Source: Heliocidaris tuberculata
Lineage: Eukaryota > Echinodermata > Echinoidea > Camarodonta > Echinometridae
DNA: 64,000 bases
Direction: 5' to 3'
Assembly (NCBI GenBank): GCA_025618425.1
Contig: CM046846.1
Span: 34,639,538-34,703,537, forward strand
In this document: in pieces, positions 1-10,715 of the stretch
Position numbering within the stretch: position 1 is the stretch's first letter
Layout: each line of letters opens with the position of its first letter
The notes under the pieces: model-generated
What the model was told of the DNA's origin: nothing
Seen by the model: the letters and a program-made list of their open reading frames with translations, nothing else
Databases searched by the model: none
Translations under genes and position numbers: made by a program

Positions 1-719
1 TACGTTCTCTGTTCCTGAATCCCCTCGTACTATGCGAGGACATCCTCCAAACTCCTCTACTTTTAGTATGTAATATCCACCGACCAACTTCGGATCAGGT
101 GCACTTTGATATGCGCTCATCCAAATAATCTTAGAGAGAAGCCGTCAATGCATCCATTAATGCAGATTCCATATCTTCTCAATTTATCGTAACTGTCCAG
201 GTGCCAGAGGAAAGTGGATCCTTTGGAAGAGTATGAACGTCTCTGTAATCTTCTCTTCCTCCACTGATCTGTCTCCTCAGGATCTAAAAAACTAAGTTTT
301 ATCCTTATGTCTTTCTTCTTGCATTTAATGCCATGGGATATGCACTTCGCATACATCCATCTGTACCCGTGCAGGCGTCCAGATCCATGTAGTTGGTTAC
401 TGACAAATTCTACAACATCTCCAACATTGCCGTAGTTTTTTCTCCTAAACAGTCCAAGTTCTCTAAGCACTCGTTTCAGGTGACGCAATGAAATTACAGC
501 ACCACATTCTATAGCCAGAATTGCGACTATATCTCGGTATAATAGTCCCATAATAAAGCACAGCTTAATGACAGCATTCCTTTCATGTAATGATTTGATT
601 TGATTTGATTTATTTTCTTCTGCATTCATATAAGTACAACATTTTTCGGTAACATATATAAAATAAAATACAAAAATACTTTTTGACAATGAATCATAAA
701 TAGCAAGTATATGTAACAA
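1..719 (-). pseudogene. DDE/rve-type transposase-integrase fragment, frameshifted, cut by window edge
   Basis: The minus-strand reading holds a helical N-terminal part (HLKRVLRELGLFRRK), then the start of an rve-like integrase core with a first catalytic-type Asp in WHLDSYDKL and the segment INGCIDGFS. Near base 120 the frame ends. A one-base shift restores a sensible continuation down to the window edge, including a second Asp in RGDSGTEN. The third acidic residue would lie outside the window. The architecture resembles the eukaryotic integrase-core transposases often labelled IS3EU- or Ginger-like; which family is not settled. The first ~45 residues of the open frame (bases ~585-719) are AT-rich and probably not part of the protein. 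A frameshift plus absence of a clean start suggests a dead copy. Confidence 0.55.
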
Positions 720-924
720 TCATTTTTCAAAAACAAACACGAAATGATAAATTGTCAAATTATTGTAATTCATCAAATATAAAGTCATTTGCCGAAGAAG
801 GGCTACCATTATAAACAATTTGCTTGAGAATATGGCAGCCCCAGACAAATATTATGAAATAGCTAAAACATGTTTAAATAAGCAGAATGGATAAATAATT
901 GAAATCCTAAATTAAAAGCATATT

Positions 925-1003
925 GATGATGATGTTGATGATGAAATGATGATGGTGATGATGATGATGATGATGATAACGGTGATGATGATGATGATGA
1001 TGA
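925..1003 (+). repeat. (GATGAT)n microsatellite, 3' tail of the minus-strand LINE
   Basis: Imperfect GAT trinucleotide repeats directly follow the 3' end of the truncated LINE in its own orientation, so they are best read as its simple-repeat tail. Confidence 0.8.
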
Positions 1004-1021
1004 AGAGTTGACACAGAAATT

Positions 1022-1905
1022 TTACCTTGTATATTCAGATAGTAACATCGTTTTAACTTTGGCTTTAAATGAGTAAAGGGAACAACATGATTTAATGAAT
1101 TCTGGGAGAGAATTCCATAGGTCTGGACCATGGTGTCTTATTGATCTATGGGCAATCAGTAACTTTGGGTTGACTAGATGAAAATTGGAGGAATTGCGAG
1201 TAGGGTAGGAGTGAATAGTGTTATTTAAATTATAAAAGTTTTGAAATGAAAGAGGGAGCAAGTCATTTAGATACTTAAATATGAACAGTAAACTTTGTAG
1301 TGAATTGATGTCGAATACTGTTAGAGTTTTCAGTTGGTAAAATATTGGTCTGGTGTGAGATAAATATGGTGAGCCGGTACATATGCGAAGGGCTTTCTTT
1401 TGCAATAAGTAAATAGAGTTGATTTTTGTTTTGTTGATGGTGGCCCATACTAAATTGCAATATGTTATATATGGTAATATCAATGAATTATAAAGCATAA
1501 CGAGCGTTTTACGAGGGACAAATCTCTTTACTTTATAAAGTATACCAACATTCCTAGAAATAGAAGTAGTTATATGACGTATATGTTCATTCCAATTTAA
1601 ATTTTCATCGATAATGACACCCAAAAATTTTGTTTGTCTCTTTCTTTCTAGAGGTACATTATTTATAAGTATGTTGTAAGGAAAATCAATGACATGAGAA
1701 TTTACGTGCTTGAAATACATGAAATTGGTTTTATCTAAATTAAGGGACAATTTATTGCATTTAAACCACAAAGATAACTTTGGTAACTCATTATTAAGTG
1801 TATTTACTAGGGTATTTGAGTTATGATGTGAAAAGAAAATGTTTGTGTCATCTGCAAATAATATGAAAGATAAAAGAGGAGTTGTATTAGTTAAATCCAT
1901 TTTAA
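1022..1905 (-). pseudogene. 5'-truncated LINE reverse transcriptase, C-terminal part
   Basis: The open frame begins inside the reverse transcriptase palm with an intact FADD box (FILFADDTNIF), continues through the KLSLNLDKT and FLGVIIDENLNW motifs and the LYNSLILPYITYCNLVWA block, and ends with the C-terminal signature of jockey/CR1/L2-type non-LTR elements (HHGPDLWNSLPE). Everything upstream of the FADD box, including the endonuclease, is missing, so this is a typical 5'-truncated retrocopy. The open frame extends to base 1963, but the part beyond ~1905 does not look like RT. The 3' end runs into a (CAT)n-type tail at 925-1003. No frameshift is visible in what remains. Confidence 0.75.
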
Positions 1906-1971
1906 TACAAAATAGACACATATAGCAGAGCACGTGGTAAGGGAAGATGGAAGATTCAATCATTGTTGAAC

Positions 1972-1973
<2 letters not shown>

Positions 1974-2009
<36 letters not shown>
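1974..2009. repeat. (TA)n microsatellite
   Basis: Uninterrupted TA dinucleotides next to the 5' truncation of the LINE fragment. Confidence 0.9.
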
Positions 2010-2011
<2 letters not shown>

Positions 2012-2015
<4 letters not shown>

Positions 2016-2910
2016 TGCGAGGGAATGCATTGCGAGGGGACGCAATGTTATTGGGAGGGAACGCTGTATAGTTTACGTAGTATTCGCTCATCTCGTTCAC
2101 CTAGCAGACGATACTGGCCTAGTCTGTGTACACATACCTTATTGCAAAATTTCAACAAAATCCCCCATGCTGTATAGGATATCCTAACTTTGTCAACCTC
2201 TGTTATATCATAAAACATTGACAAGCGGAGATACAGTACATGACCAATGAGCTACAGCATAAATTCTATGAGTTCAGACCCTGTTGAAAGTGTCACAAAA
2301 GACAAGGGTTTACGAACAGAAACTATGAAATGCTGGTCACGTGACTTACCAAGCCGTTATTGACCAGATTTGAGTCAAAATTTGAATGATCACTGGATTT
2401 TTTACAAGTCACGTAGTATCATACATTAGCATGTAGGTAATTTATTCAGCATTCTGAATCCGATCACCCCTAACCTCCTTGACCCTTAGATTTTTTTCAG
2501 TGGAAGAACAAAGGCAACAGTGTCTGGAAATATGTGTGGTTTTTGACAGATTGCAATAGACAAAATTGATAACATGGGTAGGATTAAATACAAAATGATC
2601 ACCGCCGGATACTGAAGTAAATGTGGTAATATGTACATCAAATTACAGCTAATGAAATGAACTTTCATAATTCAATCACCCCAGAGTGAAGAATTTAAGA
2701 ATTATGAACATACATCCAGTTCTTTGCAGAATTATGTGAGTGAAGTTACGCGTTTGCTGTGTTATAAGGGTGTGTGAAGACCTTCGGACACTCAAATGCG
2801 TGCTACTAACCACTATGAATAATATTGCGAGGGAACGCGATATTATTGCGAGGGAACGCGATAATATTGCAAGGGAACGCAATAATTATTGCGTGGGGAC
2901 GCAATAATCC
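2012..2910. repeat. Stretch bounded by ATTGCG...CGCAAT palindromic repeats
   Basis: Short units of the form ATTGCGAGGGAACGCAAT, an interrupted palindrome, occur around 2015-2075 and again in at least four copies at 2820-2910 with small variations. Between the clusters (2080-2815) I recognise no gene. The arrangement could be the two ends of one small non-autonomous element or two copies of a dispersed repeat. Confidence 0.5.
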
Positions 2911-3205
2911 ATGGAGAATTTTTCCCCTCATGTCACCTGGCGGGCTCCGTAGATATGTAACATGAGTTTTTAAGTTTTATCAAAACTTTATTATACAAAT
3001 AGATGTAAAGTTTGTTAACAGCCTTTGGGCAGGTTGAAATAGTAATTATCTGATCCTGTTACACATACCTTGATTCATTTTTTATGCCTTAGTCAGTGAG
3101 GGCTATTTGAGTATTTAGAGTTAAATGTGTTGATGCCCGTTTGTTAGGTATTTAGTCAACGACGGCTATTTGAGTGTTCTAAGGTTTATATGGTTTTTGT
3201 TTTCA
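2911..3205. other. Flank of the Polinton, nothing recognised
   Basis: AT-rich sequence with no convincing coding frame, up to the target duplication of the Polinton. Confidence 0.6.
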
Positions 3206-3211
3206 TAAGAT
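3206..3211. repeat. Left target-site duplication TAAGAT of the Polinton
   Basis: The hexamer immediately outside the left terminal repeat is identical to the one outside the right terminal repeat. Six bases is the duplication length known for Polintons/Mavericks. Confidence 0.93.
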
Positions 3212-3594
3212 AGCAGCATGATAGGGCCCCTAGAAAAGTGTTAATTGGTTAATTAGTTAATTAATTAATCCTTCTGCTAACTTCCTGTAAACAATGCGGA
3301 AGTGGAAATTTGTTAATGAGCTATCCTTCTAGCCCTGGAAGTGTGATTATTATTGCCGGAATGATTCATGGAGGAAGGAGGGCACCTGAGCCATAGAACT
3401 GGGAAAATGAGGGGATCCCTATTGTCCCTATTGTTGTTCTATTGTTGATTCATGGAGTGTATTATGACTTGTGGAAGAGTGGGGATGGCACAAGTAGAGT
3501 TCAGTGGACAAAGGATAGAGTGACCAACCACTGGACTTCCTCTCATCGACCAATGAGAAGACAAGGATTTTTGGAAAGGAGGTGACATCATGCT
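3212..3594 (+). repeat. Left terminal inverted repeat of the Polinton
   Basis: This matches, in reverse complement, the right end of the element, including a TTAATT-rich block near the tip and the block around CCCTATTGTCCCTATTG. The left copy lacks a ~17-base segment present on the right, and scattered substitutions show the arms have diverged. Confidence 0.9.
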
Positions 3595-3664
3595 GGTCCT
3601 TGCTTGTGATTGGACCAGAGAAATGGTGCGCGTGATTCAGGGGAGGAGACTAGGGGTCAGAGGG

Positions 3665-3670
3665 TATATA
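3665..3670 (+). promoter_or_regulatory. TATA box candidate for the first Polinton gene
   Basis: TATATA in the context GGGTATATAG lies just inside the left terminal repeat and about 85 bases before the first ATG of the PC4-like gene. Spacing allows a start site near 3695. Promoter function is inference. Confidence 0.45.
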
Positions 3671-3754
3671 GTGCGATGCATTTGACCCCCATTTCCATCA
3701 TAACCACTTGTGCAATTGACCAGTGCTTACACCAGTGCCAATACCAGCTTGAAC

Positions 3755-4121
3755 ATGATGGCCGCATCATCTTCTGCATTCGAATCCACCACCATACCAT
3801 CCACACCACTGAACACACCACGTGTAAGGAGTGTTCCTGATGAAGTCTTTGGATCCATTGGTACGCCTGTCAACTTTGCCGCTCCACGTGCCGCCGAGAG
3901 CCCATCACCACCGAGGGCATTGCCTGGGAATATCTTGGCATTGAAGGTATGTACACTGAATGCCCTTACATTCATTTTTTTTCCGTCACACACGTAGATT
4001 CGTTTACTTTTATTTCGGTTACACTTTTTTCTGTCTTTTTGAAAGAAAAGAAATTTTTAAAAAGCATAAAGTGGAGAAAAAACAAAAAACAAAAAACAAA
4101 ATAGACACACGCATGCTTTTT

Positions 4122-4171
<50 letters not shown>

Positions 4172-5357
4172 TTATTTTTTAAATCTTTCTTTTGCATCTG
4201 TAGGATGTATCCTTTGAGAGTAAAGGCAAAGAGTTAAATGTGCGAGAAGAGGCGGGGTGTCAGTATAGTCATGAAGAGAGTTTTTGAATTGTGTGAATTT
4301 GAATCAGGTTCGAAACCTTTCCATTTGAGTGGGGATCGTTTTGCGGTAGTTAAAAAGTACAGAGGAGTAACGTATGTTGCCATACGTGAATATTACAAAA
4401 ACAAAGACAAGGAGGACAATAGGATGTTGCCAGGTATTAGGGGAATCAATTTAACAGCGGATCAATGGTGGAAACTAACAAGATCTTTTTGGGGTATCAG
4501 CGATGCTGTTCGTACTAAAGTTAAGGCCAAGGAAGATGATAACCCCGGGGGTGTTTCAAGAACAACAACAACAAACAAACAACTAAATGAACCGAAATTC
4601 ACAATTTCACAAGGAAAAAGAAAAAAAAACTCGACTATTGCCACTCATACCCGCTCTCTTTATCTCATCTTTAGGCTGCCATCCTGCAACTGGAACAAGA
4701 GCTGGATGACAAGTACCCCACCCCCAATGCCTTAGCACCTGAAGCAAGCACCTGGGCTCCTCGCCGTCAGATAGAACGTCAGATGAGCCACATGGAACTG
4801 GACCCAGTGAGGAGGAGGACCCTCGAGTACGACGAGGAGGGTGACGTCATCATGATCGAGGACGAAGAGGAGCAGCAGCAGCAGCAGCAGTCTGTCAACG
4901 TTATTGAGGATGGGGAGGAGGAGGGAGAGCTGCCTATCATCAATATCGAGGATGGGGAGTTGGAGGAAACTGCGATGGAGGAGGAGGAGGAGGAAGACGT
5001 TGGTGCCACACTTCCTACTGCCCCCATCCTGATGGCAGTGAGAGCATTGTCTTCCAGCATGCATAAACTTGCCGTGGAAAACTGTGAAGGGTGTATCATG
5101 AACTACAGAGGCCGATGGACCATCCGGAATGCTTGCTGCTGCCGTGGAAGGAGAAAGTGGACAAATATTTTCAGGAGGGAGTGAACAAAATGACTGAACA
5201 AGATTTCCTTGTATTCTTTGATGCTGTCTACAAACCCAACGAGATGTTTGATTGTGAACAGGACTTGGCTCTAGGGGAGGCAATTGAGTTTTTTCATGTG
5301 AACATGAAACAGGACAAGGTGCTGAAACACCTGAAACAAAAACATTTGCGCCAGTAG
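3755..5357 (+). pseudogene. Spliced PC4-like (ssDNA-binding coactivator fold) Polinton gene, frameshifted
   Basis: Exon 1 (3755-3946) starts MMAASSS and ends at a consensus donor AAG|GTATGT. Exon 2 (4204-4519) follows a TTTGCATCTGTAG acceptor. Exon 3 starts at 4675 after CATCTTTAG; all three junctions are in phase 0. Exon 2 encodes a domain with FHLSGDRFAVV, YVAIREYY and the GINLTADQWWKL...DAVR segment, which matches the C-terminal ssDNA-binding domain of transcriptional coactivator PC4/Sub1 in order and spacing. Exon 3 adds a long acidic, Gln/Glu-rich linker and a C-terminal part with Cys and His residues (CEGC...HPEC). Frame breaks: a T-run at 4281-4285 and near 5110-5117. A role in transcription or replication of the element is inferred from the fold. 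The intron 2 donor (AAA|GTTAAG) is weaker than the others. Confidence 0.65.
4126..4165. repeat. (TA)n microsatellite inside intron 1
   Basis: TA dinucleotide run in the intron of the PC4-like gene; it probably grew after insertion. Confidence 0.9.
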
Positions 5358-5828
5358 CGAAGGACGATCCCCCCCCCCCCCCCCACCCCAATCTTCCACA
5401 CACATACACAGTACTTAAGTACATTCACCACATTTCTATTTGTTGATGCCAAATTTAAAATTTGAAAAAAAAATGAAATTGTTTGTTACTTTTTTTGTTT
5501 GAATGCTAGAATTGAATTGAATATATTGAAATAAATGGTTGGAAAAAAATGTATTTTTTTTCCTCTGTAGTTCTTTTTTAGGAGTTGTAACAGTTGTATC
5601 AATAAGTGCTGGAGTGTCTATATGAAAATTTTTTAAAAAAGTGTTGGAGTGTCTGAGGAATGGTCATTGTGAGTGATGGTAGAGGTGATGGTGTTAACAG
5701 AAAAAAATATATATAAATAAATGAAAAAAAAAATAACCTAAGAAATATATATTTTGTGTATAAATGATGGTGTATGAGATGGAATATTGCCATTCAGTTA
5801 AAAATTGGTGTTGGTGGTGTGGTCAAGC
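5358..5828. other. Intergenic spacer, AT-rich
   Basis: Holds a C-run near 5370, poly-A/T stretches and AATAAA-like signals (for example ATTGAAATAAATGG near 5530) that could end the PC4-like transcript. No coding frame is convincing. Confidence 0.5.
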
Positions 5829-6918
5829 ATGGATGAATATTTGAGTAAAATTTACGGAGATCCTGTGCATGAGGCAGGGTTTGGTGGAGCTGAGAAGTTG
5901 TACCGGTATGTGAAGAAAGATGGAGTGTATAACATGACGCGTAAACAAGTACGTGAGTGGTTGGCGGGCAATGAGACTTATACTTTACATTATCCTGTGC
6001 GAAAAAAGTTTACAAAGAGTCGGGTGATGGCATATGCTTTGGATGAATTATGGCAACTTGATTTGGTGGATATGTCATCTTTATCCCGATACAACTCTGG
6101 ATACAAGTACCTTTTGACATGTATCGATGTGTTATCCAAATTTGCTTGGGTTGTTCCTCTCAAAGATAAAAAAGGGAAAAAGTCTGGTGAAGGCACTCGA
6201 GAAAATACAAGAGTCCAAAAGAGAACCTGTGTACATCCAGACGGATAAAGGGACCGAATTCACCAACAGGATATTTCAGTCTTTTTTGAAGAAAAAGGGC
6301 ATACATTTTTACACGACCCACAATACCACAAAAGCATCAGTGATAGAACGTTATAACCGCACGTTAAAGGAAAAGATGTACAAGCACTTTACTCATCGCG
6401 ATACTTCAAAATACATAAACGTGCTGCCTAGTTTTGTTAGGGCATACAATCGCTCTTTTCACCGTTCCATCCAAACAAAACCCATACTCGTGACAAAAGA
6501 CAATAAAGGTGACATTTGGAAAACCTTGTACATGAAAAAGGGTCTGGAGAAAAAGAAGAAGAAAAAGCCGGGGTATAAAGTGGGAGACCATGTTCGTATT
6601 AGCAGAGCCAAGCAAACCTTTGAAAAGGGGTGCCGCCCAAATTGGACACAAGAAGTATTTAATGTCACCAATCGTAAGATGCGGGACATCTCCTTGTATA
6701 ACTTGAAGGATGATCTCGGGGAGAAAGTCACGTGTACCTTTTATGAATCAGAATTGTAGAGGGTAAAGAAAGACAAAAAGGGCCTGTTTAGAGTTGAAAA
6801 AATACTGAAAAGGAGAACGCGCAAAGGTAAAAGAGAATACTTGGTCAAATTCGTGGGTTACCCTTCTTCCTTTAATCTTTGGGTGGATAATATTCAAAAA
6901 TCGTATCACAGCCCTTAA
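5829..6918 (+). pseudogene. Polinton integrase with C-terminal chromodomain, two breaks
   Basis: Retroviral-type integrase that joins the element ends to target DNA. The chosen ATG gives MDEYLSKIYGDP, the usual Polinton integrase start followed by FGGAEKLYRYVK. The DDE triad residues are present: Asp in QLDLVDM, Asp in TDKGTEF and Glu in VIERYNRT. The C-terminal VGDHVRISR block is an SH3-like tail. A frame change in the A-rich run at about 6162-6183 splits the core between its first and second Asp. An in-frame TAG at 6757-6759 separates the catalytic part from a recognisable chromodomain (FRVEKILKRR, EYLVKFVGYP, NLWVDN) ending at TAA 6916. Apart from the breaks the active-site residues survive, suggesting recent decay. 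Confidence 0.88.
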
Positions 6919-6941
6919 CATCCTCATTTCAACACGCAATC

Positions 6942-7590
6942 ATGGAGAGTGAAGATCTTACAACCAAATTGGCAACTCCTTTGGTTTTGCGGGGAGAATA
7001 TGAAGTGGCTTTGGTAGAACTTCACGAACAATAAATACAGCTTTTCCCTCGGGGATCAGGTTATCACAGTGGGTCGTTTTGCCGAAGGACATTACAAAGA
7101 TGCACGAAGCATATGCATGGCATTCAACGAGTCCCTGTCCGCCAATCTGCGAGCAAGGCTTGTTTTAACGTCAATCCAGCGACGCACAAAGTCAGGGCCA
7201 CGATACAACCCAACAGCGATGTTTACTTGAGCGAGGGTCTGGGACAATTCTTCGGTTTCCCCGAATGGACTCTTTGCTCCAACGAAGAAGCCCGATTTCT
7301 TCCTGACATCAACGGTGGACTTTACGACTTGCATGTTTACACGGACATTATCGAAAACCAGAGAGTGATATCAGCGCTCCTCTGCTGAGGATTGTATCAG
7401 TGGACCACCAACGAGCTGGTGAGGTTATCGACTGATCTTACCAAATGCCCCACTACCTACCAGTGAAAAGTAAATACATCGACACCATACACATAGATAT
7501 AAATAGTGACTTTGGGGACAAGGTGCCATTTCAAACGGGAAGGTGGTCCTGAAACTACACTTTCAATCCGTACGGAGACATCCGTTTAGC
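6942..7590 (+). pseudogene. Penton-like minor capsid protein of the Polinton, heavily broken
   Basis: It starts 24 bases after the integrase stop with MESEDLTTKLATPLVLRG. The GEYEVALVEL segment is the start typical of the Polinton/virophage penton-type (single jelly-roll) protein. The sense frame moves near 7030, returns near 7140 (NVNPATHKV and SEGLGQFFGFPEW), and breaks again near 7370 and beyond. Recognisable coding (SKYIDTIHIDINSDFG) continues to about 7590. At least four shifts or stops make this the most damaged gene of the left half. Assignment to the penton class rests on position between integrase and MCP and on the VALVE and LGFP-like motifs. Confidence 0.65.
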
Positions 7591-7614
7591 CTGTGATTAT
7601 CGGACTGCATCATT

Positions 7615-7987
7615 ATGGAGTACATAGGAGGAGGAGGAGGATTGCCCATCTTTAGAGGAGCTCGAATGCAAAGGGGCTACGGTTTGGGGAGTATGCTGAG
7701 GGGGCTTCTTCGATCTGCCATCCCCATTGTCAAATCAGGAGGAAAACTACTGGGCAAGAAAACATTGCAGACTGGGTTGAACGTGATGCGTGACGTAATG
7801 AATGGAGAGAGTGAGAGACCATTGCATTAGCCACAACATCCAATCTCAAAAAGTTGGGTCGGCAATTGGCTTCTAAGACGACAGGCAGGGTGAAAAAAAA
7901 AAGGTTAAAAGAAAGTGTCCCAAGAAGAACCCCGTCAGTTCGCAGCCAGCCAAGAGAAGAAGAACGTCTGACATTTTTGACAACTAA
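7615..7987 (+). pseudogene. Small Gly-rich basic Polinton protein (pX/pVI-like), frameshifted
   Basis: ATG at 7615 gives a Gly-rich start, then YGLGSMLRGLLRSAIPIVK and GKKTLQTGLNVMRDV, a pattern found in the short protein encoded just before the major capsid gene in many Polintons and likened to adenoviral minor core proteins. The first frame stops at 7828-7830. Shifting frame gives a Lys/Arg-rich tail ending AKRRRTSDIFDN at TAA 7985-7987, the usual style of terminus for this protein. One frameshift near 7825-7850 therefore explains both pieces. Length would be about 124 residues. Function in capsid assembly or DNA packing is inferred from family. Confidence 0.6.
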
Positions 7988-8016
7988 GACCCAGAGAGAT
8001 GGAGAGAATACATCAC

Positions 8017-9164
8017 ATGTCGTGCGAATGCTCAAAGTCTGAAATTGACTTGTTCAGCATCCCACCGACCCAAACAACAGTGGAGAAGGGCAAATGGGTG
8101 CAATTCTTTCCCCTCACGAACATATCGGATGCAACGTCCATCCAGTTCCGTCTCCAAGGATCGACGGAGGAGTACACAGACCTCTCGCAAAGTTTACTCC
8201 ATGTGCAGGCAAAAGTAGTCAATGGTGATGGTACCCCTTTGGCTCAAGATGCTCAAGTTGGGCCTAACAACATGTTCTTGCACTCCCTGTTCTGTGACGT
8301 GGACTTGATGCTGAACGACAGACTCGTCACCCCATCGACCAACACATACGCCTACAGGGCTGCCCTTGAAACATTGCTCACCTACGGGCCCGAAGCCAAA
8401 GAATCTCAGCTTACCTCCGCCCTCTTCTACAAAGACACGCCCGGTCACATGGACGATGGGAACCCCCTATGCACGGATGCGGGTAACCAAGGACTGAAAG
8501 AGAGGCATCATTTTATAAAAGAGAGCAATACCGTGGACATGGTGGGTGTCCTCCATCTCGACATGGTCTTTCAGGATAGACTGCTCCTCGGTGGTGTGGA
8601 CATTAAACTTAAACTCAATCGCAGCAAGACAGCTTCAGTCTGATGTCGTCCGTCGAGAACGCCAATTACAAAGTCCTCATCACCAGCGCATCGCTACATG
8701 TGAGAAGAGTCAAGCTGAGCCCAGAGGCAGCACTCCTCCATGCCAAGACATTGGAGACGCAAACAGCCAACTTTCATCATTACGATCTGAACTTTCTGGC
8801 CCTGTACGCCGACTCGGAGCAAATACCGTGGAAACCCATCCGTCCCAACTTTTCTGGACCTGACCCCAACTACATCTTGGCGTACCAGACACTCTATTCT
8901 GGCATCAATTCTATGTTCCATGACAAGGGAAATCAGATTACCGGAACGGATTATGACAAGGGGTACACGCTGTACGCGTTTGACATGACACCTGACATTT
9001 CAACTGGGGATTTTTTCAACTTGCGTAATCATGGCAATGTTCGACTAGAGATGCAATTTGCGATAGCACTACCAGAGACTGTGAGTGTGATGGTCTACGC
9101 AGAATATGAAAGCGTGATAGAAATAGACAGAAACCGCAACTTTATTGTTGATTTCGGTGGTTGA
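8017..9164 (+). pseudogene. Polinton major capsid protein (double jelly-roll), one frameshift
   Basis: Starts MSCECSKSEIDLFSIPPTQT, matching the conserved N-terminus of Polinton MCPs, followed by the first jelly-roll region with VGPNNMFLHSLFCDVDLMLN. The second half contains PDPNYILAYQTLYSG and YDKGYTLYAFDMTPD, also family hallmarks, and ends IVDFGG. The sense frame changes once, at about 8627-8632, just before MSSVENANYK; otherwise the gene is open, roughly 380 residues in total, shorter than many Polinton MCPs. An upstream in-frame ATG at 7999 would add six residues; I prefer 8017 because it begins the conserved block. It forms the capsid hexons in the predicted Polinton virion. Confidence 0.85.
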
Positions 9165-9222
9165 AACAGGAAAAAAGGGACTTTGGTAGTTAAGAGTATT
9201 TTTTTTGTCTAAGTTTTATGCC

Positions 9223-9754
9223 ATGGATACCCAACAATTGCAATACGTAGGGATGTCAGATCCCAAACTAAGTGCCATCTTTTTAGGTATTTTCCCCTCT
9301 AATCGTTTACCCACAGTCATAGAAACGTACCCTGCTGCTCTAATTGCCAATGTAGATACGCATGACCAAGATGGAAGCCACTGGGTTGCCATCTATTTTA
9401 CCAAAACTAAAATGGGCGAATCCTTCCATGTGTTCTCCTCACTTTAAACCTTTCTTGAACAAGTTTTCCAAAGCATGGACTTATAACCGAAGGTCCTTGC
9501 AGTCATTTTGGTCCGCAGTGTGCGGGCAATATTGTCTGTATTATTTGTTGCATCGGGTCAGGGGAAATAGCATGGCCAGTATCGTATCTACATTCAACCA
9601 CAGTCGTGCACAAAATGACAAAAAAGTTCACGCATCCATCCAACGACTCTATCCAAACAAAAATGCACCCATTCACGATCCAAATAATTATATAAAATTA
9701 TTTCGCCTGAAAATGTTTTGCAATAAGTTAAAGCATTTTGTAACTATTTCATAA
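9223..9754 (+). pseudogene. Adenain-like cysteine protease of the Polinton, frameshifted
   Basis: ATG at 9223 (CCATGGAT) starts the protein. The first part carries the catalytic His in DGSHWVAIYF. The second part, in another frame, carries the nucleophile Cys in AVCGQYCLYYL, and the tail runs to TAA at 9752. The break lies near 9430-9445, where the conserved acidic residue would be encoded. Adenoviral-type maturation proteases have this H...D...C order; in Polintons the enzyme is thought to process capsid proteins. It is the last gene before the large insertion. Confidence 0.8.
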
Positions 9755-9957
9755 TTTCATTTACAAACAATTTTTGTGTAGTTAAAAAAAAAAGGAATAG
9801 AACAGATGGAAAAGAAATCATTTGTTATCATGTTTACATCGATGTCATATTTATTGTGTTGATATATATCTATATATATATATATATATATATATATTGT
9901 AAGAAATGTTCCTCGAACACAACGCTGGTGGTCACTCATAGTTGTTTTAGTGGAAGG
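9755..9957. other. Intergenic spacer with (TA)n run
   Basis: Contains a (TA)n run at about 9863-9898 and no coding frame; it ends where the inverted-repeat insertion starts. Confidence 0.6.
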
Positions 9958-10248
9958 TATAATGAAAGAAATGTCACTATGAGACGGTCGTAGCTTTTAT
10001 TGTCCTCCTTTATTTGTCAAGCTTTCGATCAATGATCTTCATCAGGACTGTATAAAAACACAAAATGATTGCTGACATTTACATCGGAATAAACATTTCA
10101 ATTTCTTACAATGGTTAAGTACTAATCAATATAATTGTAATAATATTAATTATGTGGTTTATTATTATAATGATTATTATTATTATCATCATTGTTATTG
10201 TTATGTCTGTTATTATTATTATTATAAGAAGTAGTAGTAGTAGTAGTA

Positions 10249-10279
<31 letters not shown>

Positions 10280-10425
10280 ATTATAAACATATTATTGACA
10301 AGGTTGTCGTGGTGACTAGTCAGTGTTGCTTTTTAAGATGACATGGGCTTCTTTGGGGATCTATATGAGAAGTACACAACCTGTTAGCCTTCACTTGTTT
10401 CAATATATACAAGTCTGCATTTGCA
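9958..10425 (+). repeat. Outer inverted repeat, left arm
   Basis: Matches the right arm 16690-17284 in reverse complement, including a (TAG)n trinucleotide run and the segment GACATGGGCTTCTTTGGGG. Confidence 0.88.
10023..10045 (-). ncRNA. Hammerhead-like core motif, left arm copy
   Basis: On the minus strand: CTGATGA, a GATC-ATT-GATC mini-hairpin, then GAAA. This is the order of the hammerhead ribozyme core, but one unpaired A lies before stem II and stems I and III are not evident. Confidence 0.25.
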
Positions 10426-10645
10426 TTAATTGCATGGATATATAGCATGATACAATATAGTATGATACAACACAATATAATATAATACAACACAATATAA
10501 TATAATACAACACAATATAATGTAATAAAGTATAGTGTAATGAAATACAACATCGTATAGTCTAATACAATATAGTACAGACATAGCATAGTGTAATGTG
10601 GAACGAGAGGGAGAGGCAGAGAGGGGGCAGAGGAGTCCAGACAGA

Positions 10646-10677
<32 letters not shown>

Positions 10678-10715
10678 GGATAGGGAGCAAGAGTGGAGTA
10701 GGACTGAAGGTGTGA

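Noticed and set aside
907..1131. His-rich open frame on the minus strand
   Set aside because: The His run is the (CAT)n tail of the LINE read in frame; not a protein.
4779..5099. Ser-rich minus-strand frame opposite the PC4-like gene
   Set aside because: It is the complement of the Glu/Gln-rich acidic linker; the plus strand has the splicing and domain evidence.
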